This document shows, one piece after another, positions 17,236 to 26,637 of a DNA stretch of 64,000 nt (position 1 is the stretch's first letter; every line of letters begins with the position of its first letter). This DNA comes from Bacteroidales bacterium. Lineage in GTDB: Bacteria; Bacteroidota; Bacteroidia; Bacteroidales; UBA932. The notes beneath the pieces are model-generated. The model had not been told where the DNA came from, did no database searches, and saw only the letters and a program-made list of their open reading frames with translations. The DNA lies in assembly GCA_024398105.1 (NCBI GenBank), contig JAKSJP010000001.1, positions 1-64,000 on the forward strand, written 5' to 3'. Both the position numbers and the translations under genes were made by a program.

Positions 17236-18609
17236 TCATATTGTTCCAGAACCGAGCATCTCGTCTGCGTCGTACCAGACAGCGAACTGTCCGGAGGTTA
17301 TGCCGCGCTGAGGCTCGTCGAAGAGGATGAACAGGCCGTTCTCCCTCATTATGAGGGTCGCCTCCTGGAGCGGCTGGCGGTAACGTATGCGGACTCGGTA
17401 ACGGCGCATCTCGCCAGGTACCATGGCCATGTCCGGCCTTATCCAATGGATCTCGTCGGCTGCGACCTTGAGACAGCTTCTCGAAAGGCCCTTGTGGCGA
17501 TGGCCTTCTCCGACATAGATTATGTTCTTCTCCACATCAGTCGCTATGACGAAAAGCGGATCGCTGTGGCCGCCTATATTGAGTCCCTTGCGCTGGCCTA
17601 CAGTGTAGAACTGGGCGCCTTCGTGACGACCGAGCACAGCGCCGTAAGGATTGGCCTTATAGCGGGTCTTCCTGACGTGGTGCTTGCCTGACTTGTAGGT
17701 CTCGGTCTCAAAAGTGAGATTGTACTTCACAGGGGTGGAAAGACGGTCGAGATCCTCATCCGAAAGAGCCTTTATCTTCTGGGGATCGAACTGCATCCCG
17801 GCACTGACCGCTGTACATTTATCCTCAGAGATATAGTCTGTAATCATCTGAGCCTCACCACCTTCCTTGAGAAGACTCGAGAGGGTCGACTTAAGGAAAG
17901 CATAGTGCTCGTCGGACTCATAATATGCGTCGAATACCTCAACCACATCACCCTCCACAGACTTCAGTTTCTGCTGGAGGAAAGTAGGAAGATCTACCTT
18001 GCCGACGAAGCAGATTCCCTGGGAATCCTTCTTGTCTGCGGACGGCAGGTCAGCCTCCTTGGCAAGGCGTCTCACCTCAGGCTTGATGATGTCTCCGATA
18101 GGGAAAAGAGCCTTGGAAAGCTGCTCCTGCGAGAGCTGGCAGAGGAAGTAGCTCTGGTCCTTGTTAGGGTCGGTCCCGGCAAGGATCCTATAGGTCTTGC
18201 TGCCGTCCGGGTTGACTATCTCCTCCTTGCGGCAGTAATGTCCTGTAGCGACCATGTCGGCGCCCAGCTTCTCAGCGGCACGCAGGAACGCATCAAACTT
18301 TATCTCCCTGTTACAGAGAACGTCAGGATTAGGAGTCCTGCCCTTTGAGTATTCATCGAACATATAGTCGACGACCCTCTGTCTGTATTCCTTTGAAAGA
18401 TCAACGAAATAGAACGGGATGCCGACCTTGCGCGCGACCATCTCTGCTACGAAACGGTCCTCTTCCCATTCACAGTCGCCATGGAGAGTGGCATCTGCAT
18501 CATGCCAGTTCTGCATGAACATGGCAAACACATCATAGCCCTGCTGCTTGAGGAGCAAGGCGGCTACGCTGGAGTCTACACCTCCGGAGAGTCCTATGCA
18601 GATTTTCAT
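17236..18609 (-). CDS. mnmA: tRNA 2-thiouridine(34) synthase MnmA with a large insertion
   Basis: Thiolates U34 of tRNAs for Lys, Glu and Gln. The N-terminal PP-loop is GLSGGVDSS (7-15). The catalytic pair is Cys99 (NPDVLCN) and Cys200 (GICFVG), with conserved DQSYFL (151-156). The family motif YTVGQRKGLNIGGH follows at about 335. Between DVVEVF (226) and PYGAVLGRH (321) lies an extra segment of some 95 residues absent from the roughly 360-residue standard enzyme, so the protein is 457 long. All catalytic parts remain and the frame is open, so it should be functional. It starts about 20 bases downstream of the SRP RNA. Confidence 0.95.
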   Translation of the reverse strand: MKICIGLSGGVDSSVAALLLKQQGYDVFAMFMQNWHDADATLHGDCEWEEDRFVAEMVARKVGIPFYFVDLSKEYRQRVVDYMFDEYSKGRTPNPDVLCNREIKFDAFLRAAEKLGADMVATGHYCRKEEIVNPDGSKTYRILAGTDPNKDQSYFLCQLSQEQLSKALFPIGDIIKPEVRRLAKEADLPSADKKDSQGICFVGKVDLPTFLQQKLKSVEGDVVEVFDAYYESDEHYAFLKSTLSSLLKEGGEAQMITDYISEDKCTAVSAGMQFDPQKIKALSDEDLDRLSTPVKYNLTFETETYKSGKHHVRKTRYKANPYGAVLGRHEGAQFYTVGQRKGLNIGGHSDPLFVIATDVEKNIIYVGEGHRHKGLSRSCLKVAADEIHWIRPDMAMVPGEMRRYRVRIRYRQPLQEATLIMRENGLFILFDEPQRGITSGQFAVWYDADEMLGSGTI

Positions 18610-18630
18610 TGGCGGGAAGATACGAAAAAA

Positions 18631-18727
18631 GGGAAAGCTTAGTACATCGCACCGCTACGACCTCCTACCCTTGCTGCCTTCCGGCCCTGGGGGAGTTCAG
18701 AGGGAGCTGGTCGTGTACGACTTTCCC
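18631..18727 (-). ncRNA. ffs: Signal recognition particle RNA (4.5S type)
   Basis: The minus strand contains the universal SRP domain IV loop: GGCCGGAAGGCAGCAAGGG in the middle of a long hairpin. The two ends pair (GGGAAAG at 18721-18727 with CTTTCCC at 18631-18637), and further pairing (GTCGTACACGACC with GGTCGTAGCGGTGCGATGTAC) supports a rod of about 97 bases. It guides membrane-protein ribosomes together with Ffh. A run of six T follows the closing stem (18625-18630) and should terminate transcription just before mnmA. Confidence 0.93.
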
Positions 18728-18731
18728 GTTG

Positions 18732-18762
18732 CAAATATAGCAATTTTCAATTAATGCACAAA
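18732..18762 (-). promoter_or_regulatory. Consensus promoter of the SRP RNA
   Basis: TTTG (18759-18762), 19 bases, TATATTTG (18732-18739): an exact match on the minus strand, with the start expected at the first G of the RNA. It is a good reference promoter for this genome. Confidence 0.88.
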
Positions 18763-18770
18763 AATACGTG

Positions 18771-19250
18771 CTATTTATCTAAACTGTCGAAAATGAAAGG
18801 AAGGATGTCATCGACACAGGCGAACTTCCATATCTCATTCCTACCGACCAGGAGGACAGACATAGGAGCCTTGGCAAGTGTCTGATATTCAGCCATTACC
18901 TGTCGGCATGCGCCGCATGGGGTGGCAGGTTCCTCACATATCGTACCGTCCGGTCCACCGGTCACTGCAAGAGACCTGATCGGCACCCCTGGATAATTGG
19001 CTGACGCGGCGAACAAGGTAGTCCTTTCTGCGCAGAGGCCTGACGGATAGGCGATATTCTCCTGGTTGGAGCCCTTGACTATGGTTCCTCCCTCGAGACG
19101 GACCGCAGCACCGACATTGAAACGTGAGTATGGTGCATATGATCCTTTCTGAGCCTCGATGGCAGCTTCACAGAGGACTCTGTCCTCTTCGCAGAGCTCT
19201 TCCATCGACTCATAGGCCTCGTACCTGACTGTAAACTGACGCTCTTTCAT
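18771..19250 (-). CDS. cdd: Cytidine deaminase
   Basis: Deaminates cytidine and deoxycytidine to the uridines in pyrimidine salvage. The 159-residue protein has the homotetramer-type motifs: substrate-binding FNVGAAV (44-50), CAERTT with zinc ligand Cys73 and catalytic Glu75, and PCGACRQV with zinc ligands Cys112 and Cys115. It has a slightly extended N-terminus relative to the 130-residue form. It sits 21 bases after the FAD dehydrogenase gene, at the end of the tsaD operon, and its end abuts the SRP RNA promoter. Confidence 0.96.
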   Translation of the reverse strand: MKERQFTVRYEAYESMEELCEEDRVLCEAAIEAQKGSYAPYSRFNVGAAVRLEGGTIVKGSNQENIAYPSGLCAERTTLFAASANYPGVPIRSLAVTGGPDGTICEEPATPCGACRQVMAEYQTLAKAPMSVLLVGRNEIWKFACVDDILPFIFDSLDK

Positions 19251-19271
19251 AGTCCAGATAAGGTTTGACGA

Positions 19272-20966
19272 TTATTCTGCATCTTCCTGGGCTGGTTCTT
19301 CCATCACTGGATTGATGCGGCGTGCAACTGCAAGCGCGCAGTTGATTCCATCAATCGCTGAAGATACGATTCCGCCTGCATATCCGGCACCTTCTCCGCA
19401 TGGGAAGATACCCTCGATGCTGTCGCTCTGGAAGGTCTCAGGGTTTCTTGGGATCCTGATAGGCGAAGAGGTACGTGACTCGACACCGAGAAGGAGTGCA
19501 TCATTTGTGAAATAACCCTTCATCACCTTCCTGTTGACAATAGGGAACACCTGCTGGAGACGTTCTGCAACGATGTCAGGAAGCAGTTCATGGAGTGGAG
19601 CCGATACTGTTCCAGGATGATATGAGGTCTCTGGAAGATCCGCTGACATCTTACCCTCGCAGAAGTCGATCATCCTCTGGGCTGGAGCCGCAGCCGGGTT
19701 AGCAGGATTCTGCGAAGCCACATACTCGAACATCTTCTTCTCGACATCCTGCTGGAAGTTCATCAGGCTGAAAGCGCCGGCTTCCTTATACTGTTCAGGA
19801 ACGTCCTCCGGCTCGATTGAGACAACCACACCGGCATTCGCCCACTTTGAGTTACGGGCAGAATTGGACATACCGTTGAGCACGGTTGTCTGAGGCTCGG
19901 TAGCTGAAGGCACGAGGATTCCACCAGGGCACATGCAGAAAGAGAACACACCCCTCTCCACATCCTCGCCATCCGGTCCCGGACCCTCGACCTGCTCTAC
20001 GAATGAATACTCGGCAGCCGGCATGCCTGGTTCCCACTGGCCTCTGTAACGCATCTTGTTGATGAGCGCCTGCGAATGCTCTACACGCACACCCATAGCG
20101 AATCCCTTAGGCTGAAGTGCCCAGCCCTTGCTGTCGATCATCTCGTAGATATCTCTTGCTGAATGACCTGTTGCAAGGATCACGTTACCGGTCTTATATA
20201 CAACCTGCTCCTTGCCGTCAACAAGTGTGACAACCTCGAACGAACCGTCCTCAAGTGGCTTGATATCAGTCACTTTAGTATCGAAATGGTACTCCCCTCC
20301 ATGTTCGATGACGCACTTGCGGATATTCTCGACGACCTTAGGGAGCTTGTCGGTTCCGATGTGCGGATGGGCATCAATGATTATGGATGGATTAGCGCCG
20401 AATTCAACGAGCTGATAGAGGACCTCGCGGATATCGCCTCTCTTTGACGAACGGGTATAGAGCTTTCCGTCAGAGAACGCTCCTGCGCCACCTTCGCCGT
20501 AGCAATAGTTCGACTCAGGATTTACGGTGCCGGTCTTCGAGAGGTTGGCCATGTCAGTCTTGCGACGGTGCACGTCCTTGCCTCTTTCGAGAACGATCGG
20601 CTTGAGGCCGAGCATGAGAAGCTTGAGGGCAGCGAACATACCTGCAGGACCTGCGCCTACCACCACCACAGGCTCAGCGGCAGAGACATCCTGGTACTCA
20701 TCCAGCTTGTAGTCCTCGCAAGGTTCTGTCTTGTAGTATGCCTCGATCTTGTAGACCATCTTCACATCGCCACGCGCATCGATGGAACGGTGTGCTATCC
20801 TGCATGTAGCTTCTGCTCCACGCATGGTAGGCTGGAATGACTTGGTAGGGTCAATCACGTTGACCACTGCGTTTCTTCTGAGGCGGAGGACCTGAGCTGC
20901 CGCATAGCGGATGTCGTCAAGACGGGGTTCACGTCCTACCGGACAGGTGATTTCAAATGTTTTCAT
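19272..20966 (-). CDS. NAD(P)/FAD-dependent dehydrogenase (COG2509 type)
   Basis: A 564-residue flavoprotein of an uncharacterised family. An N-terminal region of about 90 residues (ITCPVGREPRLDDIRYAAAQVLRLRR) precedes the Rossmann FAD motif VVVVGAGPAGMFAALKLL (about 100-117). Typical family segments follow: CYGEGGAGAFSDGKL, NVILATGHSARDIYEM, FCMCPGGILVPSATE, and FPCGEGAGYAGGIVSSAIDG near the C-terminus. The substrate is unknown. It lies 15 bases downstream of tsaD and upstream of cdd on the same strand, so it is probably expressed with them. Confidence 0.9.
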   Translation of the reverse strand: MKTFEITCPVGREPRLDDIRYAAAQVLRLRRNAVVNVIDPTKSFQPTMRGAEATCRIAHRSIDARGDVKMVYKIEAYYKTEPCEDYKLDEYQDVSAAEPVVVVGAGPAGMFAALKLLMLGLKPIVLERGKDVHRRKTDMANLSKTGTVNPESNYCYGEGGAGAFSDGKLYTRSSKRGDIREVLYQLVEFGANPSIIIDAHPHIGTDKLPKVVENIRKCVIEHGGEYHFDTKVTDIKPLEDGSFEVVTLVDGKEQVVYKTGNVILATGHSARDIYEMIDSKGWALQPKGFAMGVRVEHSQALINKMRYRGQWEPGMPAAEYSFVEQVEGPGPDGEDVERGVFSFCMCPGGILVPSATEPQTTVLNGMSNSARNSKWANAGVVVSIEPEDVPEQYKEAGAFSLMNFQQDVEKKMFEYVASQNPANPAAAPAQRMIDFCEGKMSADLPETSYHPGTVSAPLHELLPDIVAERLQQVFPIVNRKVMKGYFTNDALLLGVESRTSSPIRIPRNPETFQSDSIEGIFPCGEGAGYAGGIVSSAIDGINCALAVARRINPVMEEPAQEDAE

Positions 20967-20981
20967 CGTTGTGCTTGTATG

Positions 20982-22004
20982 TTAAAAATCGGCGATGCGG
21001 GACACTGGTGCCACATCGAGTGATGTCTTTTCGCCTGCGAGATAGTGGAAGTATCCGGCTATCGCGATCATGGCTGCGTTGTCTGTAGTGAACTTGAATT
21101 CAGGGAGATAGGTATTCCAGCCCCTCTTCTTTCCTTCCATCTCGATCCTTTCGCGGAGACCGCTGTTGGCGGACACTCCGCCACCTATCGTAATCTCCTT
21201 GATACCGGTCTGCTTCGCAGCCTTGACCAGCTTGTCGAGAAGTATGTCGATGAGAGTCTTCTGGAAGCTTGCGCAGATGTCCTCCTTGTTATTCTCCATG
21301 AACTGAGGATCCTTTTCCATCTCGTCCCTGACGAAGTAGAGAAGCGAAGTCTTGACTCCGCTGAAGCTGTAGTCGAGTCCCTGGATGTGAGGTTTGGCGA
21401 ACTTGAAACGATCGGGATTTCCCTGCTTTGCAAGCCTGTCGATTATCGGGCCGCCCGGATAGCCGAGTCCCATCATCTTCGAGCACTTGTCGAAGGCCTC
21501 GCCCACCGCGTCATCGATGGTCTGGCCGAGGATCTCGAACTCGAGAGGGCTTGAGACCTTCACGATCTGGGAGTTGCCGCCTGAGACCAGGAGGCAGAGG
21601 TATGGGAACGACGGCTGTCTGTTCTCCTTGTCGTACTGCTTTACGAAATTGGCGAGGATGTGTCCCTGAAGATGGTTGACCATCACGATAGGCTTTCCGA
21701 GAGAAAGTCCGAAGGCCTTGGCAAACGAAGTTCCCACCAGAAGTGAGCCAAGCAGGCCCGGGCCTCTGGTGAACGCTATCGCGGAAAGTTCCTCCGGCTT
21801 GACACCTGCCTTTTCAAGTGCCTGGCTGACAACTGGAACTATGTTCACCTCATGCGCTCTGGAAGCAAGTTCCGGTACGACTCCGCCGAAATCCTTGTGG
21901 ACCTGCTGGCTCGCAATCACGTTCGAGAGCAGGAAACCGTCCTTGATGACAGCAGCCGAGGTGTCGTCGCAGGAAGACTCGATTCCAAGAATAATATCTG
22001 ACAT
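20982..22004 (-). CDS. tsaD: tRNA N6-threonylcarbamoyladenosine transferase TsaD
   Basis: Transfers the threonylcarbamoyl group to A37 of ANN-decoding tRNAs, with TsaB and TsaE. The 340-residue ASKHA-fold protein begins MSDIILGIESSCDDTS, has the metal-binding His111 and His115 in VNHLQGH, the SGGNSQI loop, and the late motif GGGVSANSGLRERI. Length is standard. It is the first gene of a leftward unit with the FAD dehydrogenase and cdd. A minus-strand TAAATTTG (22028-22035) is a fair -7 element. Confidence 0.97.
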   Translation of the reverse strand: MSDIILGIESSCDDTSAAVIKDGFLLSNVIASQQVHKDFGGVVPELASRAHEVNIVPVVSQALEKAGVKPEELSAIAFTRGPGLLGSLLVGTSFAKAFGLSLGKPIVMVNHLQGHILANFVKQYDKENRQPSFPYLCLLVSGGNSQIVKVSSPLEFEILGQTIDDAVGEAFDKCSKMMGLGYPGGPIIDRLAKQGNPDRFKFAKPHIQGLDYSFSGVKTSLLYFVRDEMEKDPQFMENNKEDICASFQKTLIDILLDKLVKAAKQTGIKEITIGGGVSANSGLRERIEMEGKKRGWNTYLPEFKFTTDNAAMIAIAGYFHYLAGEKTSLDVAPVSRIADF

Positions 22005-22027
22005 AAATAAGAACTCTGTTACAGACG

Positions 22028-22056
22028 CAAATTTAAGGATATTTTTCGTATTTTTG
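22028..22056. promoter_or_regulatory. Divergent -7 elements of tsaD and tamB
   Basis: TAAATTTG on the minus strand (22028-22035) serves tsaD; TATTTTTG on the plus strand (22049-22056) serves tamB. Both fit TAnnTTTG without a clear -33 TTTG. The tamB transcript would then begin near 22060, about 20 bases before its proposed start codon. Confidence 0.5.
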
Positions 22057-22081
22057 TAGTTTATAATAATAAAGACAAGTT

Positions 22082-25000
22082 ATCAGAAAAACCGTCAAAA
22101 TAACAGCCTGGATACTGGTCCTTTCCGTCCTCCTGCTCTTCGGCGCCATACTGGCCGCCCAACTGCCGGCGGTCCAGACATTTCTCGCCCACAAAGCCAT
22201 CAAGGCTCTGGACGACAAGATCGACGGAGAACTTGTCATCGGAAGGATACATGCAAGCCCTTTCAACGGCGTTGTCATCAACGACATCGCCATCATAGAC
22301 GAGGATCCTTTCGAGTCCCCCGTACTCTCACGCGAGGATACGCTTTTCAGAGCCAGGTCGCTTGTCGTCACATTCTCCCCTAAGGGACTCCTGAGCAAGG
22401 ACGGAGCTAAGCTGAAGTATGCCAAGATCCAGGACGCCCTGCTTGTGCTGACCTCAGAGCCCGTGGATGACCCGACACTGAAAGGCACGTCAAACCTCAA
22501 GAGAATCTTCAGGCTGAAGCCAAGGACGACAGTCAAGGAAAAGAAGGACAAGGAGATCTTCCATGTGAACGAGGTCGAGATCGACGGCATGGAGTACAGG
22601 ATGAAGAATTTCAAGACTCCACGCAAGCCTAGGGTTCCTGTCCCTGAAGTCATCAACTGGAGGGACCTCGACGTCCACGACATACAGATGAAGGGACGCC
22701 ACCTGAGCATGAAGGGCGGAGTCATGAGCGGAATCGTAGACAGGCTCAGCTTTAACGAGAAGAGCGGCTTTGCCCCTACCCTGATCTCAGGAGATGCCTC
22801 CGTCGGAAACGGGCACACGGAGATCAAGGACCTCAGGATAGTCGACAGCGATTCGGACATCCATATGGAGGAATTCCACATGAGGTATGCGAATTCGAAG
22901 TCGTTCAGCCATTTCCTCCAGGACGTGAGGATGGATGCGATTCTTCTTCCTAGCAAGATCAGCCCTAAGACCATCTCCTACTTTGCCAAAGGCATGAAGA
23001 AGATGGATTTCGACATAACTGCAGAAGGAAGCTACCATGGTCCCGTAGCCGATTTCCGTCTCGACGAGCTGTCTTTCAGGAACAACGGCGATGGCCTTCA
23101 CGGAACTGTCGACGGACGCATGAGCGGTCTTCCGGACATGAACGGCCTCAGCATCGACGCTGTCATAAGCGACATGGATTTCAATCTCGACGAACTGACT
23201 TCGTTCATCAAGGGCATCGTGCCTGGAATGGGCATGGACCTCGGCAAGTTCGCGCAGGGGCATAGATTCAGTTTCGACGGCAAGGCCAAGGGAACGCTGA
23301 ACAAGCTTTCCGTCCAGGGCGAAGGCATCTCGGACATAGGAGACTTCCGTACTGACCTCGACATCAGGAACGCCGTGGCCAGACGCTCCCCTATGCAGAT
23401 AGTCGGTAACCTGAACACCTCAAGCCTCGACATAGGCAAGATCCTGGACACTGACAAGGTCGGACCTTGCACCATGTTCGCAAGAGTCGGCGCCACACTC
23501 GCCAAGGGTGCGCCGCAGGTCAATGTCGACACGCTCATCATCGGCAGGATCAAAGCCCTTGACTATACCTACAGCGACATAAGCGGAAAGGTGAATTACG
23601 GTCCTGACGGCTTCGACGGAATTCTTTCAAGCGGGGATCCGAACATCTCGATGAATGTCGACATATCCCATATCAGGAGCAATGTCGACAAGGACGGCGG
23701 TTACCAGCTCTCACTCGACGTCGAGAGAGCGGACCTTGACGCGCTGAACTTCTACAAGCACGGCGCAGCGCTCGTAAGCTTCAACGCGGAGGCTTTCGTG
23801 AACGAGCATTTCCAAGGCGGACGCAATGGCGAGATACAGGTAAACGACATAATGATCCAGGACCAGAACGGCATCCACAAGGTAGGCAACATGCTCATCG
23901 CCGGAAACATGGACCCTGGCCAGAACGACATCTCCATCAATTCATCCGTCATCGACGGACAGTATTCAGGCACAGGAACGCCTCTCGACTTCACGAAGGA
24001 CCTCAGGAATCTCGTCCTCTGCAAGGAGATGTCCGCGCTTTTCGGAGAAGTCGACGGAGAATGGACCGGAAACAGCTACGATGTCGACCTCGTCATACAT
24101 GACTCGCACGACCTGCTGTCATTCCTCATCCCAGGCCTCTATGTCGCGGACAACACCGACGCATGCATCAGGATAACCGACGAAGGTTTCCTCAAGGGAG
24201 AGATCAACTCAGGAAGGCTTGCGTTCAGGGACAAATACCTGAAAGGAGTCAACATAGACCTCGACAACAGCGACGGAGCACTCAGCGCGGAGATCAGTTC
24301 GGAAGAGCTCTCCTTCGCCCCTGCCCTGACAAAGGACAACAGGATCATGGCATATGCCAGCAAGAACACCATCGGCCTGGGTCTTTCCTATGACAACCAG
24401 ACCGACCTTGCGAACAAGGGCGAGCTGTACGTGACCTGCGACATCGACAGGTGCGAGAACGACTCCCTGGACGTGCATGCAAGTCTGCTCCAGTCGAACA
24501 TATACGTCAACTCCCACGCATGGACCTTCAGTCCTGCCAAGGTCGACATCGAGCGTGGACACATCAGGATAAATGATTTCCGTGTCGACAGCGACAACCA
24601 GTCCATCTCCGTCGATGGCGGATACTCGAAATCCTACAAGGAGTCACTTGACGTAAGGCTCAACCAGTTCGACATCTCTGCGCTCAACCCGTTCCTCAAG
24701 GACAGGTTCGGACTTGGAGGCCACGCGACCGGAACAGCCGTCATCGAATCCCCTGGCAAGGACGGCCTCAGCCTTCTGGCTAACATCAGGATTGACAACA
24801 CCAGGATCTCCGGCAAGAACGCAGGGACAATGGTCCTCAGCAGCAGATGGAACGAGGAAGCGAAAGGCTTCGACATCAATGTCAGGAACACTGACCATGG
24901 TACCGTACCTCTTGCCTTGAGTGCCCTGATCGTGCCGTCATCCAAGGACGTGGTCGGAAAAGTCGACCTGGAGGGATTCAACCTCGCATATGCAGAACCT

Positions 25001-26632
25001 ATGCTCAAGGGAGTGTTCAGCGAGCTCGGAGGTAAGATTTCCGGCACGGTCGACATATCAGGACCGCTCAGCAGGATGGACATCGCAAGCAGAGGACTCA
25101 TGATAGAAGAAGGCCTGATGAAAGTCGATTTCACGAACGTCGAATACAGAGTAGCCGGACCGATACACCTTGACAATGAAGGTGCATGGTTCGACGACGA
25201 CCAGGTCAGCGACAGGTTCGGCGAGCATGGCATGATAAGCGGAGGCATAGGCTGGAACCATTTCAAGGACATGAGGTTCAACACCAGGGTCAGATTCACT
25301 GACATGGAATTGCTGAACCTGCAGGAAGAGGCCGGACAGTCATTCTACGGCAATGTCTACGGAACAGGAACCCTGAGGATAACAGGACCGATGAACGCAC
25401 TGCTCCTCGACGTGAACGCCACGACTGAGAAGGAAGGAGACTTCCATATCCCTATGTCGGGTGCATCATCCGCATCGAATTCAGACCTGCTCACCTTCAA
25501 GGAGCCTGAAGTAGAATACATTGTCGATCCATACGAGATCCTGATGGGACGCTACGAGCAGCAGACCAGGAAAGCCAAGAGCGACATGGGAGTGCTTCTC
25601 AAGATCAATGTCAACCAGGGCACGCAGGCCCATGTCGAGATCGACAAGACCTCAGGAAACGTACTCTCAGGAAGAGGTACGGGAAACCTCGATATCGAGG
25701 TAAGGCCGGCAAGGGATGTCTTCAACATGAACGGTAACTACAATCTTGTCAGCGGCAACTACCACCTGGACGTGCTGGGCATAGCCAAGAAGGATTTCGC
25801 GATCCAGGAAGGCAGTACCGTAAGATTCTCCGGAGACATCATGGACAGCGACCTCGACATCAATGCGGTCTACAGGACAAAGGCCTCCATCGGAACCCTC
25901 ATCGCAGACACGACATCGACGGCAAGGCGAACGGTGGAGTGCGGCATTGCGATCTCTGACAAGATCAGGAGTCCTCAGATCGGATTCAGCATCAACGTCC
26001 CTGACATCGACCCGACGACACAGGCAATGGTCGAGAACGCGCTCAACACAGACGACAAGGTCCAGAAGCAGTTCATCAGCCTCCTTATCTCCAGCAGTTT
26101 CCTTCCTGACGAGCAGTCAGGCATCGTAAACAACACTAACATGCTCAACACGACCGTGACCGAGATCATGGCCGGTCAGCTGAACAACATCCTGCAGAAG
26201 CTCGACATCCCTATCGACCTCGGACTCGACTTCCAGCAAGGCAACAACGGACGGAGCATGTACGACGTCGCAATCAGCACGGAGCTGTTCAACAACAAGG
26301 TACTTGTCAACGGAACTATCGGAAACCGCCAGTACAGCAGTGCCGGAACAAGCAACGACGAGGTGGTCGGAGACCTTGACATCGAGATCAAGCTCGACAG
26401 GACAGGAGCCCTGCGACTCAACCTGTTCTCACATTCAGCAGACCAATATACCAGCTACCTCGACGACAGCCAGAGAAACGGAGCCGGTATCACATATCAG
26501 AGAGAGTTCAACTCTTTCAAGGAGTATTTCCGCGACCTCTTCAGCAACAAGGAGGAAAGAAGGGCTGCGGAGGCAGCAAGGCAGCAGGCCGAGATGAACT
26601 CGGAAAGGACTGTCATAGTAATTGAAGAATAA
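22082..26632 (+). CDS. tamB: TamB/DUF490 translocation and assembly module protein
   Basis: A giant inner-membrane-anchored, mostly beta-helical periplasmic protein that bridges to the outer membrane; TamB relatives act in outer-membrane protein assembly or lipid transport. From 22082 the frame gives RKTVKITAWILVLSVLLLFG, a normal anchor, and runs 1516 codons to the stop. The DUF490 core occupies the C-terminal third (LDVLGIAKKDFAIQEGSTV, ISLLISSSF, LGLDFQQG). No ATG, GTG or TTG is available between the upstream in-frame stop (22070) and the anchor. The codon where ATG is expected is ATC; the first canonical start, GTG at 22445, would delete the anchor. An AUC start or a sequence error are the options. 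It heads a four-gene operon. Confidence 0.88.
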   Translation: MRKTVKITAWILVLSVLLLFGAILAAQLPAVQTFLAHKAIKALDDKIDGELVIGRIHASPFNGVVINDIAIIDEDPFESPVLSREDTLFRARSLVVTFSPKGLLSKDGAKLKYAKIQDALLVLTSEPVDDPTLKGTSNLKRIFRLKPRTTVKEKKDKEIFHVNEVEIDGMEYRMKNFKTPRKPRVPVPEVINWRDLDVHDIQMKGRHLSMKGGVMSGIVDRLSFNEKSGFAPTLISGDASVGNGHTEIKDLRIVDSDSDIHMEEFHMRYANSKSFSHFLQDVRMDAILLPSKISPKTISYFAKGMKKMDFDITAEGSYHGPVADFRLDELSFRNNGDGLHGTVDGRMSGLPDMNGLSIDAVISDMDFNLDELTSFIKGIVPGMGMDLGKFAQGHRFSFDGKAKGTLNKLSVQGEGISDIGDFRTDLDIRNAVARRSPMQIVGNLNTSSLDIGKILDTDKVGPCTMFARVGATLAKGAPQVNVDTLIIGRIKALDYTYSDISGKVNYGPDGFDGILSSGDPNISMNVDISHIRSNVDKDGGYQLSLDVERADLDALNFYKHGAALVSFNAEAFVNEHFQGGRNGEIQVNDIMIQDQNGIHKVGNMLIAGNMDPGQNDISINSSVIDGQYSGTGTPLDFTKDLRNLVLCKEMSALFGEVDGEWTGNSYDVDLVIHDSHDLLSFLIPGLYVADNTDACIRITDEGFLKGEINSGRLAFRDKYLKGVNIDLDNSDGALSAEISSEELSFAPALTKDNRIMAYASKNTIGLGLSYDNQTDLANKGELYVTCDIDRCENDSLDVHASLLQSNIYVNSHAWTFSPAKVDIERGHIRINDFRVDSDNQSISVDGGYSKSYKESLDVRLNQFDISALNPFLKDRFGLGGHATGTAVIESPGKDGLSLLANIRIDNTRISGKNAGTMVLSSRWNEEAKGFDINVRNTDHGTVPLALSALIVPSSKDVVGKVDLEGFNLAYAEPMLKGVFSELGGKISGTVDISGPLSRMDIASRGLMIEEGLMKVDFTNVEYRVAGPIHLDNEGAWFDDDQVSDRFGEHGMISGGIGWNHFKDMRFNTRVRFTDMELLNLQEEAGQSFYGNVYGTGTLRITGPMNALLLDVNATTEKEGDFHIPMSGASSASNSDLLTFKEPEVEYIVDPYEILMGRYEQQTRKAKSDMGVLLKINVNQGTQAHVEIDKTSGNVLSGRGTGNLDIEVRPARDVFNMNGNYNLVSGNYHLDVLGIAKKDFAIQEGSTVRFSGDIMDSDLDINAVYRTKASIGTLIADTTSTARRTVECGIAISDKIRSPQIGFSINVPDIDPTTQAMVENALNTDDKVQKQFISLLISSSFLPDEQSGIVNNTNMLNTTVTEIMAGQLNNILQKLDIPIDLGLDFQQGNNGRSMYDVAISTELFNNKVLVNGTIGNRQYSSAGTSNDEVVGDLDIEIKLDRTGALRLNLFSHSADQYTSYLDDSQRNGAGITYQREFNSFKEYFRDLFSNKEERRAAEAARQQAEMNSERTVIVIEE

Positions 26633-26637
26633 CAGAA

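Noticed and set aside
22033..22974. A 313-codon open frame on the minus strand
   Set aside because: It is antisense to the start of tamB, whose anchor and body are recognisable; it would also run through the tamB promoter.
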